A stretch of 64,000 nucleotides of DNA from Paenibacillus timonensis (lineage in GTDB: Bacteria > Bacillota > Bacilli > Paenibacillales > Paenibacillaceae), in contig NZ_WNZY01000017.1 in the NCBI RefSeq assembly GCF_009725205.1, positions 36,929 to 100,928 of the forward strand, given 5' to 3'. Below are positions 1 to 8,764 of the stretch, one piece after another. The notes below the pieces were generated by a model, which did not search any database, had not been told where the DNA came from, and saw only the letters and a list, made by a program, of their open reading frames with translations. Every line of letters starts with the position of its first letter. Within the stretch, counting starts at the first letter, position 1. Made by a program: the position numbers and the translations under genes.

Positions 1-1
1 C

Positions 2-415
2 GCTATCCCTGAAACGGCGTACTGTAAGGATCACAGCCCGCAAACGTTCGTTTCCGCCAAACGACCGATCGAAGAGATCTTCTTGTCTCCTCCGTTCGGA
101 CGAACGAGCTTAGATGAACGCGACGACCAAAACGGGTTCGACGGAGAGGATGCCTGGCAGATCGTCGAGAGCTTCGGGACCTCGAATTCGCCGGCAATGG
201 CCGAGGATTCAGAAATCGATGATTACAATGACATGGAAATCGAAGCGTCCGAAGAGCTGGACGGATTTGTCGAGCCTTATGAATCGTTCATTGCTACCGA
301 TATCTATGGCCAAAACGTTTGCTTTTTCCGTAACGGGGTCTACCGGAAACATATGAGTGCCACGGAGCATTTGGAAAGCGAGGACTCGCTGGGAACCGGC
401 TCTAATAAGTATTAA
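2..415 (+). CDS. TraR/DksA-type C4 zinc-finger protein, YteA-like, C-terminal part (5' truncated)
   Basis: The frame is open from the first bases of the window, so the gene begins upstream and only about 137 C-terminal residues are seen. A TTG at 83 could serve as a start, but the frame continues upstream with recognisable family sequence. The visible part starts with IPETAYCKDH, which resembles the last cysteine of the C4 zinc finger in the Bacillus YteA/YocK family, followed by RPIEEIFL.PPFGR and the stretch DGEDAWQIVESFGTSNSPA typical of that family. Proteins of this group are DksA-like and general-stress or sporulation associated; their exact role is poorly known. It runs convergently into the DUF5665 gene and the two 3' ends overlap by 14 bases. 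Confidence 0.75.
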   Translation, partial: AIPETAYCKDHSPQTFVSAKRPIEEIFLSPPFGRTSLDERDDQNGFDGEDAWQIVESFGTSNSPAMAEDSEIDDYNDMEIEASEELDGFVEPYESFIATDIYGQNVCFFRNGVYRKHMSATEHLESEDSLGTGSNKY

Positions 416-752
416 GCTCAAGCTGTCTTTGCACGATGCGCACGATGTCCGCGATATAATCGCCGATGATCGGCAAATTCAACGCCCCAAGTACCTGCAG
501 AACGTAAATGATCGTTGCCGCAAAAAAGGTAAAACCGATCGCCACGCCAACCCCACGGGCCGTACCGGACAACACATTCAACCAAATAAGACGCCAGGGT
601 CGATTCAACAATTCGGTGTATTCGGCAATGCGCGATCTCTCCAGTTGCCTGGTCCAGTTCAAGGTTAGGCGATATACGGCATTCATTTGTTCCTCCGGCG
701 TGCCCGGTATAGGCTCCACCGTGGATTCGGGCGCCGGTTTATGACGAGTCAT
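402..752 (-). CDS. DUF5665 family small membrane protein
   Basis: 116 residues with an ATG start behind a GGGGTG ribosome binding site. Residues 50-90 carry the family signature: NRPWRLIWLNVLSGTARGVG followed by one hydrophobic helix (about 68-90). The N-terminus is charged and probably cytoplasmic. DUF5665 proteins are small membrane proteins of unknown function, common in spore formers. It lies immediately downstream of ileS on the same strand, separated by a hairpin, so it is probably transcribed separately. Confidence 0.8.
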   Translation of the reverse strand: MTRHKPAPESTVEPIPGTPEEQMNAVYRLTLNWTRQLERSRIAEYTELLNRPWRLIWLNVLSGTARGVGVAIGFTFFAATIIYVLQVLGALNLPIIGDYIADIVRIVQRQLELNTY

Positions 753-792
753 TTACACCCCATCCTTTGCTCCCCAGAGTATCCTAAAACAC

Positions 793-834
793 AAACGAGC
801 CCGGTCTTCCTAGAAGGAGACCGCAGGCTCGTTT
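793..834 (-). terminator. Terminator-like hairpin after ileS
   Basis: Near-perfect inverted repeat: an AAACGAGCC arm pairs with GGCTCGTTT and an inner CGGTCT pairs with AGACCG around a short loop. On the minus strand it is followed by TTTGTGTTTT. It sits 51 bases past the ileS stop and before the DUF5665 gene. Confidence 0.75.
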
Positions 835-884
835 GCTTCAATTGCTATTATTATAGCCTTGATGGAAAAGCTCCATTCAAGCGT

Positions 885-3800
885 TTAGGCGTCAATCGCA
901 ATCCCGATCGATTTGCTGCCGAGATCCACCGTTTCAACAGAGCCCTGCGGCTTGCCAAAGGCGACGTCCGTAATCAGTACGTTTTCGCGCAGCACATGCT
1001 CAAACGCGGTGATGGCAGCTTTCAATTCGTCGTCAACATCCAGGGTGAGATGCACCCGCTTCTCGATCGGCAGATCCAGCTTCTTGCGGGTATCTTGAAC
1101 GGCGCGCACGACTTCGCGTACCCATCCCTCTTGCTCCAGCTCCGGTGTGATATCCGTATTCAGCGCTACAGTCAACCCGTAACCGGAAGCAGAAGCGTAT
1201 CCCGGCTTCGCCTGCTTCTCAACGAGCAGTTCATCCGCGGTTACAACCAGTTCTTCGCCTTCCGGAGAAGTTACGGTGAATTGACCTTGCTCTACGATCG
1301 CACGGGTTTGTTCCGCCGCAAGGTTCTTCAGGTATCCTTGCAGGAAACCGATGTTTTTACCGTATTTCTTGCCGGCCACTTTTAGGTTCATTTTCAAGGT
1401 GAAATCAACGAAGCCGCTGTCGCTGGTTTCGATGTCGATCGCCTTGACGTTAATCTCTTCCTTGATGATGTCTTCATATTCGCTAACTGCAAACTCGCGA
1501 TCCATGGAAACGATCAGGCTAGACAACGGTTGACGCGTCTTGATGCCACTCTCGTTGCGAACATTACGAGCCAGCTCGACGATTTGACGTGCGCTTTCCA
1601 TGTCTTTTTCCAGATCCAGATCGATCAGCGATTCATCCGCCTGCGGATAGTCGGCCAAGTGAACGCTCTCCCCGCCGCCCAGGTTGGTGTAAATATCCTC
1701 GGCGATCATTGGCGCAAATGGCGCGATTAGCTTGGATACTGTAAGAAGCACGTGGGTCAGCGTCTGGTAGGCGGACAATTTGTCCTCCGTCAAGCCGCTG
1801 CCCCAGAAGCGGTCGCGAGAACGACGGATATACCAGTTGCTCAGCTCGTCGATAAACCCTTCAATCGCTTGCGAGGAGTTGACGAAATCATTAACCGCCA
1901 ATCCTTTGTCAACGACTGGAATCAAGCTGTTCAGACGGGACAGGACCCAGCGATCCAGCTTATTCTCCGAAGGCCGGTATGCATGCTCCTCGGGATTGTA
2001 GCCGTCGATGCCGGCGTACAGCGTCAAGAACGCATGGGTGTTCACGAGCGTGTCGACCACTTTGGACTTGGCTTCAGCAACGATTCCTTTGGAGAACCGT
2101 TTGCTGTTCCAAGGCGCACTGTCGGACAGGAGGGCCCAACGGAAGGCGTCCGTGCCGAACTCTTTGATGATTTCCCAAGGATCGATAACGTTACCTTTGG
2201 ATTTGGACATCTTCTGCCCGTTTTCGTCCAGCACGTGACCGGTGGCGATGACCGCTTTGTACGGCGCTTTACCGGTGAACAGCGTGGACACGGCCAGCAA
2301 GCTGTAAAACCAGCCGCGCGTTTGGTCGATCCCTTCGCAGATCATGTCCGCCGGGAATTGATCGCCGAATGTCTCCTGGTTCTCGAACGGATAATGATGT
2401 TGTGCAAACGGCATCGAACCGCTGTCGAACCACACGTCGATCACTTCGCTCGTCCGTTCCATCACTCCGCCTTCGCAGTGCGGGCAATGGACCTTCACTT
2501 CATCCACATACGGTTTATGCAGCTCAAGATCTTCACTGACATGACCTACCGCATGTTCCCGCAGCTCGGCGATGCTGTGCGGCGCAAACTGCCCGCCGCA
2601 GTCTGGGCAAACCCACACGTTCAGCGGCGTGCCCCAATAGCGGTTCCGGCTGATGTTCCAATCGACCAGTTCTTCGAGGAACTTGCCGAAGCGGCCTTCA
2701 CGGACATGCCCTGGATACCATTCAACCGAATTGTTGTTGGCGATCAGTTGATCCTTCACCGCAGTCGTTTCGATAAACCAGCTCTCCATTGCATAGTAGA
2801 GCAGCGGCGATTTACAACGCCAGCAGAACGGATAGCTATGCTCGTATTTCTCTTTGCTGTACAGGGTCCCTTGCTCGGACAGCATCTTAACGATGTCGAG
2901 GTCACAATCCTTTACGAAACGGCCGGCAAAATCGGTCACCACGTCGGTATAACGCCCTTGGCCATTAACAACACTGACAAAGCTGATGCCGTTCTCGCGG
3001 CAGACGCGGTAGTCGTCTTCGCCATGTGCCGGAGCCATGTGTACGATCCCCGTACCGCTGGCGTCGGTAACGAACGATGCGCCTACGATCACGTTGATGT
3101 TCTCGGCTTGAATGTAGGTGAACGGCGGCGTATAGGATTTGCCCACGAATTCCGAACCTTTATGCGTCGACAATACCGTGTAATCGCCTTTCATGACTTT
3201 CTCGACCAAGTTCTTGGCGACGATGTATACGCCGTCCTCCTGTTTTACTCGGGCGTATTCCATGTCCGGATTCATAGCGAGGGCCACGTGGGATGGCAGC
3301 GTCCAAGGCGTAGTCGTCCAGGCTAACACATATTCGCCGGAGTCATTCAGCTTGAACTTAGCCGTGGCGCTGAGGTCTTTCACGTCTTCATAACCTTGCG
3401 CCACTTCGTGGGAGCTCAGCGACGTTTGGCAGCAAGGGCAATACGGGCTGACGCGGTGTCCGCGGTACAGCAAACCCTTGTCGTGGATCGTCGCCAGGAT
3501 GTTCCAGACGCTTTCGATGTAGCTGTTATTCAGGGTGATATACGGATCATCCAAGTCGACCCAATAAGCAATTGCCTCGGTAAATTCGCGCCATTGCTTC
3601 TCATAACCGAAGACGCTGTCTTTACATTTTTTCACGAATTCCTCAATGCCGTATTTCTCGATCTCTTGCTTGCCGGAGATGCCCAGCTCCTTCTCCACGC
3701 CCAGTTCAACCGGCAATCCGTGCGTATCCCAGCCCGCTTTGCGGACGACGCGGTAGCCCTTCATCGTTTGATAGCGGCCAACGAAGTCCTTGATGACGCG

Positions 3801-3980
3801 CCCCAGCACGTGCCCGATATGCGGCAAGCCGTTGGCGGTTGGCGGTCCTTCGAAGAAGACGTAGTTTGGCCGACCCGCCCGATTTTCGATACTCCGTTTA
3901 AACGTATTTTCGCGGCTCCATTTGTCCAGAATCCGCAAGTCGCGCGAACGCGCATTTTCTTTGACGTCGACTTTCTTCAT
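885..3980 (-). CDS. ileS: Isoleucyl-tRNA synthetase, eukaryote-like (type 2) form
   Basis: 1031 residues. Charges tRNA-Ile with isoleucine in the cytoplasm. Class I signatures are present: PHIGHVLG (HIGH motif, about residue 54), WDTHGLPVE, and KMSKSKGN (about residue 600). The length (about 1030 residues against about 920 for the usual B. subtilis enzyme), the HIGH-box context PTANGLPHIGH and the WDTHGLPVE spelling match the type 2 group, which in other bacteria is associated with reduced mupirocin sensitivity; resistance here is inference only. The ATG at 3980 follows a purine-rich site. Expression should be controlled by the T-box leader just upstream. In Bacillus ileS directly follows divIVA; here an oppositely oriented gene pair separates them. 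Confidence 0.97.
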   Translation of the reverse strand: MKKVDVKENARSRDLRILDKWSRENTFKRSIENRAGRPNYVFFEGPPTANGLPHIGHVLGRVIKDFVGRYQTMKGYRVVRKAGWDTHGLPVELGVEKELGISGKQEIEKYGIEEFVKKCKDSVFGYEKQWREFTEAIAYWVDLDDPYITLNNSYIESVWNILATIHDKGLLYRGHRVSPYCPCCQTSLSSHEVAQGYEDVKDLSATAKFKLNDSGEYVLAWTTTPWTLPSHVALAMNPDMEYARVKQEDGVYIVAKNLVEKVMKGDYTVLSTHKGSEFVGKSYTPPFTYIQAENINVIVGASFVTDASGTGIVHMAPAHGEDDYRVCRENGISFVSVVNGQGRYTDVVTDFAGRFVKDCDLDIVKMLSEQGTLYSKEKYEHSYPFCWRCKSPLLYYAMESWFIETTAVKDQLIANNNSVEWYPGHVREGRFGKFLEELVDWNISRNRYWGTPLNVWVCPDCGGQFAPHSIAELREHAVGHVSEDLELHKPYVDEVKVHCPHCEGGVMERTSEVIDVWFDSGSMPFAQHHYPFENQETFGDQFPADMICEGIDQTRGWFYSLLAVSTLFTGKAPYKAVIATGHVLDENGQKMSKSKGNVIDPWEIIKEFGTDAFRWALLSDSAPWNSKRFSKGIVAEAKSKVVDTLVNTHAFLTLYAGIDGYNPEEHAYRPSENKLDRWVLSRLNSLIPVVDKGLAVNDFVNSSQAIEGFIDELSNWYIRRSRDRFWGSGLTEDKLSAYQTLTHVLLTVSKLIAPFAPMIAEDIYTNLGGGESVHLADYPQADESLIDLDLEKDMESARQIVELARNVRNESGIKTRQPLSSLIVSMDREFAVSEYEDIIKEEINVKAIDIETSDSGFVDFTLKMNLKVAGKKYGKNIGFLQGYLKNLAAEQTRAIVEQGQFTVTSPEGEELVVTADELLVEKQAKPGYASASGYGLTVALNTDITPELEQEGWVREVVRAVQDTRKKLDLPIEKRVHLTLDVDDELKAAITAFEHVLRENVLITDVAFGKPQGSVETVDLGSKSIGIAIDA

Positions 3981-4016
3981 GTTTCTCTTCCTTTCTTCAA
4001 TTCAGCCTGGAAAATC

Positions 4017-4460
4017 AAAAAAGCCCCGTCCCTAGAAGGGACGAGACGTTTGCTCGCGTTACCACCCTTGTTTCATGCTCTGAAAGCAGCCGCCGTCTGG
4101 ACGAGGCCGCAAAAGGACATGACACCTTGATCCCATACGCTTCATATGGGGTTGGTATAACGGCCAACAACCGGCAAAGCTTACTGAATCGGATTTTGAT
4201 CATGAAGCAGATCAAGTAGATAATTCGACGTCGAATCTTGAATTCAACCGGGCCTTCCGTTGCTCACGTAGCTTCCAGCTACGCTCCGCTACTCAGTCCC
4301 TAGTTTCATCCAACCTTCTCGGTGCTGAAAATCCGACTAAGAAGAGTTCAGCCTTGCTTCTCCGGGATGATTTTCCGTCCGCGCTTTGAACGTTGGCTTT
4401 CAGCAGGATGCCAACTCTCTGGAGAACAAAATCGCAGCGTACTGGTTCCCATCATCGAAT
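4017..4460 (-). promoter_or_regulatory. T-box riboswitch leader of ileS, with terminator
   Basis: Read on the minus strand it has the T-box elements in order: a stem I region (GATGATGGGAACAGT-like start near 4455, AGAGAGTTGG, AGCAAGGCTGAAC), a candidate AUC specifier triplet at 4371-4369 (isoleucine), an AGTAAG...GCCGG...CCGTTAT segment near 4180-4150, the conserved T-box core AAGGGTGGTAACGCG at 4069-4055, and a terminator hairpin (CGTCCC/GGGACG) followed by a U run at 4044-4017. Uncharged tRNA-Ile should stabilise the antiterminator and allow ileS transcription. A 152-bp dispersed repeat lies inside the leader between stem I and the AGTAAG segment, so the leader is much longer than usual. 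Confidence 0.93.
4187..4338. repeat. Modular palindromic repeat, copy 1 (inside the ileS T-box)
   Basis: Bounded by imperfect inverted ends (AATCGGATTTT at the left, AAAATCCGACT at the right). It contains the palindrome TTCGACGTCGAA at 4224-4235 followed by TCTTGAATTCA, then a right half (CCTTCCGTTGCTCACGTA..., CTACTCAGTCCCTA) that recurs at 17130-17195. The core is shared with copies at 4525, 9313 and 17087. No coding capacity is evident. Confidence 0.75.
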
Positions 4461-4524
4461 GATTCCATTATGCAAGTACAATATGTAATTAGTTATATCG
4501 TATTGCCTCCCCCATGTCAACATC

Positions 4525-4586
4525 ATCGGATTTAGATCTCGAAGCAGACCCAGTGGACGACCCGGCATCGAATCATGAATTCTGAA
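4525..4586. repeat. Modular palindromic repeat, copy 2 (partial)
   Basis: Starts ATCGGATTTAGATCTCGAAGCAG and ends TCGAATCATGAATTCT. It aligns over about 60 bases with the left half of copy 1 but lacks the right half. It lies between the T-box start and the rhamnosidase gene. Confidence 0.65.
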
Positions 4587-4694
4587 ATGTCCGTTTTCCC
4601 CCTCACGGGTACGGTTTCCCCCTCCTCTGTTCCGGCCACTCCTCTTTTATAATGAAAAGGATATGATTTGACGCGAAAAGGAGCGAGTAAACCG

Positions 4695-7600
4695 ATGGAA
4701 ACCCTCTGGCAAGCCAAATGGATCTGGCACCCCGGCGAGGCTAGCCCACGTAACGATTGGAGTTGTTTTCGCAAAACATTTGCGTGGCCGGATGAGGAGA
4801 ACGGGCGGCGAGTAAGTCTAAAATTGACGGCTGACTCCAGATATGTGCTATATGTCAATGGACACCGGGTCGGGCAAGGCCCCCCGCGGTCCTGGCCGTT
4901 CAGATTAGCCTATGACGAATACGAGATCAGCCATCTGCTGAAACCGGGACAGACCAATGCCATAGCTGTAATGGTGATGCATTTTGGCATCAGTAATTTC
5001 TATTATCTGCGGGGGCGCGGTGGGCTGCTTGCCCAATTGGAGGTCGAAAGCAACTCGCCTCTTCAAGGCGAAGGGCAACCCTATGTGATGGCCGTAACCG
5101 ACGACACGTGGTTAACCGTAACTCACCCGGGTCATGACCGTCGTTCTCCCAGAATGTCCTGCCAGCACGCTTTTGCCGAGAAAATCGATGCCCGACTTTG
5201 GGACGAAGCCTGGACGGAGTCGGATTACAAACCCGGTTCGGAGTGGCATGCTGCTGCCGTAATTGGGCCAGTGGGATGCGAGCCTTGGGGAATACCGGTA
5301 TCGAGGGACATTCCTTATTTGACGGAGGAGCCCGTTTATCCTCGGCGCGTCGAACGTTTGGGCAAGGTCAAGCCGGTCCAGTTTACCGCGGCGATCGACC
5401 TACGCAACCATTTTTACGCAGAGAGCACGAATACGGCTAACCCTGCGGAATTTCTCGGCATGCTGGCAACGGTCGTACGCTGTAAACAACATTGCAAGGC
5501 CACGCTAGCGCTTATCGATGTTGGGGGGACTTTTCGGGGTTGCAGCCTGGACGGAGTTCTTTACGATGAGTCCTCATTAACGGGAGAAGCCCCAGAACGC
5601 TTTATTCACTTTGACCTTGAGCCTGGCGATCATTTTCTGCTGATCGATGTAAGTGGAGGTACGCACGGAGGCGGGTATCATTTTGCGATGGATGCGGAAG
5701 AGACGTTAGAGTTCCTGTCTCCCCTTACGTTCCTTCCGGCTGGCAACCTCACCCAAGAAGACGATAAAACCGCCTTTGTGACCCTAGGCCCCTTCGACGG
5801 CGGCATCCGTTACGATCATCTGCCGAGCCCGCCGATGGATGAAGGGCACCCGGATTATTTACGGGCCAAAGAGATCTCGGATGTAGCCGGTCTTCTACCG
5901 TTTGCCTCTTGGGTCCGGTCCGTCCCCGAAGCGCTGGTCAGCCGGGAGGATGTCTTTATCCTCTCCGTATGGAAAAGGCATGAAGTCCCCTTGTCCATTC
6001 CCGGCACCTTGCAGAATGCGGTCATTCCTGGACCGGAGCCTGCTGAAGTCCCCTGGTTTCCTGACGCGGATACTGAGCTGGTGATTGATTTTGGTAAAGA
6101 GCTGTCAGGGTATTTGGAGTTTGAGGTGGAAGCGCCGGAAGGGGCAGTTCTTGATTTCTATGGATTTGAATTTATGCATGAGGGTCAACGCCAGGATACC
6201 TATGGATTGGATCACACGCTTCGATACATCTGCGCGGGCGGACGCCGTCGCTACACTTCTCCGGTAAGAAGAGGTTTGCGTTACTGTCAGGTTACGGTAC
6301 GAAACGCGGTTGCCCCTGTTCGCATCTATTACCTTCGGATGCTGCAAAGCAACTACCCCATCGCCGAGATCGGGCAGTTCCAGTCTTCGGATCCACGCTT
6401 AAATGAGATTTGGCAAATCAGTCAACATACGACCCGGCTCTGCATGGAGGATACTTTCGTCGACTGTCCGATGTACGAGCAGACCTTCTGGGTTGGCGAT
6501 GCCCGAAATGAGGCGCTCATCAATTATTATTTGTTTGGAGCTGACCGGATCGTGGAACGATGCCTACGATTAGTCCCCGGCTCAAAATTCCAAACCCCGT
6601 TATACGCGAACCAAGTGCCAAGCGGATGGAACAGCGTGATTCCAAACTGGACCTTCTTCTGGGTTATCGCTTGCTTGGAGCTCTATCGCCAAAATGGTGA
6701 CAAATCCTTTGCCGGGGACATTTTCCCGCATATCGAGTACACGCTGAAGCATTATTTAAGCCGGCTGAATGACCAGGGACTGCTTCAGATTCGCAGTTGG
6801 AACCTGCTCGACTGGGCTCCGATCGACCAACCGAACGACGGCATCGTTTCGCACCAGAACATGTTCCTTGTCAAAGCGTTGTCGGCCGCCGCCGCTTTCG
6901 CTACGGTCCTTGGCAATGTCGAAGCCGAAGCGTTCTACACCGTCCAGGCAAGCCGCTTATCAGCCGCCATCAATGCGCATTTATGGTCGGATGAGCGCCA
7001 GGCTTATCTCGACTGCATCCATGCGGATGGACGCCCCTCCGACATCTTCAGCGTTCAAACGCAAGTGGTGGCATTGTTGTGCGGCATTCCCGAGCAAGCC
7101 GATTCCAAAACGAGCAGGCTCGCGACCATCGAAAGCCACATCCGGCGGCAACCCAGCTCCTTCGTGCAAATCGGCAGCCCATTTATGTCCTTCTTCTATT
7201 ACGAAGCGCTAGCCAAGTTGGGCGAATGGGAGGTCATGATCGAAGACATCCGCCACCAGTACGGGCAGATGATCGATTGGGGGGCCACAACCTGCTGGGA
7301 GATGTATCCGCATTTCTCCGAAAATCGGGCGAGCCCGGACCTGTTGACCCGAAGCCATTGCCATGCCTGGTCCGCAGGACCGGCTTACTTCCTGGGCGCC
7401 TACGTTCTCGGGGTGCGCAGTCTTGAGCCTGGTTGGAGCCGGGTCCTCATCGCACCCCAGCCTTGCGGCGGATTATCTTGGGCACGTGGCACAGTTCCCG
7501 TTCCGGGTGACGGTCGAATCGACGTCTCCTGGCGGCTGGAGTCGCCGAATTCCACCGGCGTGACAGCGGGTCAAGAACATACGCCAACCATTCCCGTCCG

Positions 7601-7730
7601 GATGCATCTGCGCATCGTTTCCCCAGAGGCGGTTCATATCGAGGTTCAACCTCCGGGAGAGGTGGAGGTCGTCATCGAGCATATTCGTGTAGCCTTATGC
7701 TCCGATCCGATGCAAGAAACTCGGCCTTAA
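4695..7730 (+). CDS. GH78-like alpha-L-rhamnosidase
   Basis: 1011 residues from the ATG at 4695, which has AAAAGGAG at good spacing; a TTG at 4668 is an alternative start. No signal peptide, so probably cytoplasmic. The N-terminus (WQAKWIWHPGE, then a region with RYVLYVNGHRVGQGP) is the usual galactose-binding-like/beta-sandwich part of rhamnosidases. The (alpha/alpha)6 domain carries DCPMYEQTFWVGDARNE at about residue 590, the GH78 acidic cluster, and a second acidic site in CWEMYP near residue 868 where the general base Glu is expected. It should release terminal L-rhamnose from small glycosides; the true substrate is unknown. A TATAAT at 4648-4653 may be its -10 box. The AraC-type gene downstream is the likely regulator. 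Confidence 0.85.
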   Translation: METLWQAKWIWHPGEASPRNDWSCFRKTFAWPDEENGRRVSLKLTADSRYVLYVNGHRVGQGPPRSWPFRLAYDEYEISHLLKPGQTNAIAVMVMHFGISNFYYLRGRGGLLAQLEVESNSPLQGEGQPYVMAVTDDTWLTVTHPGHDRRSPRMSCQHAFAEKIDARLWDEAWTESDYKPGSEWHAAAVIGPVGCEPWGIPVSRDIPYLTEEPVYPRRVERLGKVKPVQFTAAIDLRNHFYAESTNTANPAEFLGMLATVVRCKQHCKATLALIDVGGTFRGCSLDGVLYDESSLTGEAPERFIHFDLEPGDHFLLIDVSGGTHGGGYHFAMDAEETLEFLSPLTFLPAGNLTQEDDKTAFVTLGPFDGGIRYDHLPSPPMDEGHPDYLRAKEISDVAGLLPFASWVRSVPEALVSREDVFILSVWKRHEVPLSIPGTLQNAVIPGPEPAEVPWFPDADTELVIDFGKELSGYLEFEVEAPEGAVLDFYGFEFMHEGQRQDTYGLDHTLRYICAGGRRRYTSPVRRGLRYCQVTVRNAVAPVRIYYLRMLQSNYPIAEIGQFQSSDPRLNEIWQISQHTTRLCMEDTFVDCPMYEQTFWVGDARNEALINYYLFGADRIVERCLRLVPGSKFQTPLYANQVPSGWNSVIPNWTFFWVIACLELYRQNGDKSFAGDIFPHIEYTLKHYLSRLNDQGLLQIRSWNLLDWAPIDQPNDGIVSHQNMFLVKALSAAAAFATVLGNVEAEAFYTVQASRLSAAINAHLWSDERQAYLDCIHADGRPSDIFSVQTQVVALLCGIPEQADSKTSRLATIESHIRRQPSSFVQIGSPFMSFFYYEALAKLGEWEVMIEDIRHQYGQMIDWGATTCWEMYPHFSENRASPDLLTRSHCHAWSAGPAYFLGAYVLGVRSLEPGWSRVLIAPQPCGGLSWARGTVPVPGDGRIDVSWRLESPNSTGVTAGQEHTPTIPVRMHLRIVSPEAVHIEVQPPGEVEVVIEHIRVALCSDPMQETRP

Positions 7731-7760
7731 TTGACCCCTGCCGGGGCCGACGCCTATAAT
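7731..7760 (+). promoter_or_regulatory. Sigma-A type promoter for the AraC-type gene
   Basis: TTGACC at 7731-7736 and TATAAT at 7755-7760 with an 18-base spacer, starting directly after the rhamnosidase stop codon. This gives the regulator its own promoter in addition to any readthrough. Confidence 0.7.
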
Positions 7761-7791
7761 AGGGGCAACCGCAGCGAAGGAGGGATCCAGG

Positions 7792-8715
7792 TTGTCTTTA
7801 TACCGAGGGGAGAGGGTATTGGACGGGACTGCCTTTTTTACAGATACGCTGCCCTTTTACTTTAACCGGGCCGAGGAGACATTTGATCTGCAGATGCACA
7901 GCCATCGATTTGTGGAGATCGTGCTCGTGAACGATGGAGAAGGGTTTCACTTTATCGACGATGAGGTCGTACGCGTCGCGAAAAACGATTTGTTCCTGCT
8001 CCCAGCCGGAGCAAAGCATGTATTTCGCCCTGGCCACACGGGCCCGCATCGGCCGCTGACCGTATACAATTGCTTGTATGAGCCGAGCAAACTTCGGTCC
8101 TGTCTGCAGCACCTCCCAGGCTTTGAGGAACTGGGCCGCTCCAGTCTCTGTCTGTTCGGGGAGGATGCTGCAGTTCTGCCGGGGCCGGGGTGGCTCCATT
8201 TGAGAGATAGCGACGGCCAATGGAATGCTTGGTTCCGAACCGCCTACCGCGAATTTACAGATAGAGCCCCCGGCTATCTCATCAAGCTGTACAGTCTGTT
8301 CATCGAGCTAGCCGTCATGCTGGAACGCCAGCTAGAGTTCGGGGAGTCCAGTCCTCCCGCTGCACAAGACAATCAGGTCATCAAGGAAGTCGTTCGCCAG
8401 ATCAATACGTCCTTTCAGAACCCCTTAACTGCCCGCAACCTTGCCGCCGCCAGCCATTTAAGCGAACGCCATTTTCATCGCTTATTCCGGCAATACGTTG
8501 GCTGCACATTTAACGATTACGTACAGAAGAAAAGGATCGAAAGGAGCTGCGAGCTGCTGACCTCCACCTGGCTGCCCGTGAACGAGATCATGCGGAATGT
8601 CGGATACGCGGACAGGAAGCATTTTTTGACCCTTTTCAAGCAAACCACCGGCCTCTCTCCTTCGGTATATCGCCGGCAAACCCGCCAAACCGACTGGCTT
8701 AACGGGGGGATATAA
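7792..8715 (+). CDS. AraC family transcriptional regulator (cupin plus double HTH)
   Basis: 307 residues from a TTG start placed 8 bases after AAGGAGG (7777-7783). The N-terminal half looks like an AraC-type cupin sensor (MHSHRFVEIVLVNDGEG, FLLPAGAKHVFRPG). The C-terminal 100 residues hold the two helix-turn-helix units: LTARNLAAASHLSERHFHRLF and VNEIMRNVGYADRKHFLTLFK, ending TGLSPSVYRR. This layout is typical of sugar-responsive activators of carbohydrate genes. Its position just after the rhamnosidase gene, on the same strand, suggests it senses rhamnose or a related sugar and controls that gene; the ligand is not known. Confidence 0.92.
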   Translation: MSLYRGERVLDGTAFFTDTLPFYFNRAEETFDLQMHSHRFVEIVLVNDGEGFHFIDDEVVRVAKNDLFLLPAGAKHVFRPGHTGPHRPLTVYNCLYEPSKLRSCLQHLPGFEELGRSSLCLFGEDAAVLPGPGWLHLRDSDGQWNAWFRTAYREFTDRAPGYLIKLYSLFIELAVMLERQLEFGESSPPAAQDNQVIKEVVRQINTSFQNPLTARNLAAASHLSERHFHRLFRQYVGCTFNDYVQKKRIERSCELLTSTWLPVNEIMRNVGYADRKHFLTLFKQTTGLSPSVYRRQTRQTDWLNGGI

Positions 8716-8762
8716 AAAACGCCATTTGGCGCTCCTTACTAGGAAGCCAAATGGCGTTTTTT
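8714..8762. terminator. Bidirectional terminator between the AraC-type gene and divIVA
   Basis: A strong hairpin, ACGCCATTTGGC paired with GCCAAATGGCGT, flanked by an A run on the left and a T run on the right, so it can end transcripts from both convergent genes. Confidence 0.92.
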
Positions 8763-8764
8763 GA

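Noticed and set aside
1752..3326. 524-codon open frame on the plus strand
   Set aside because: It lies wholly inside ileS on the other strand, has no family resemblance and is explained by codon bias of ileS.
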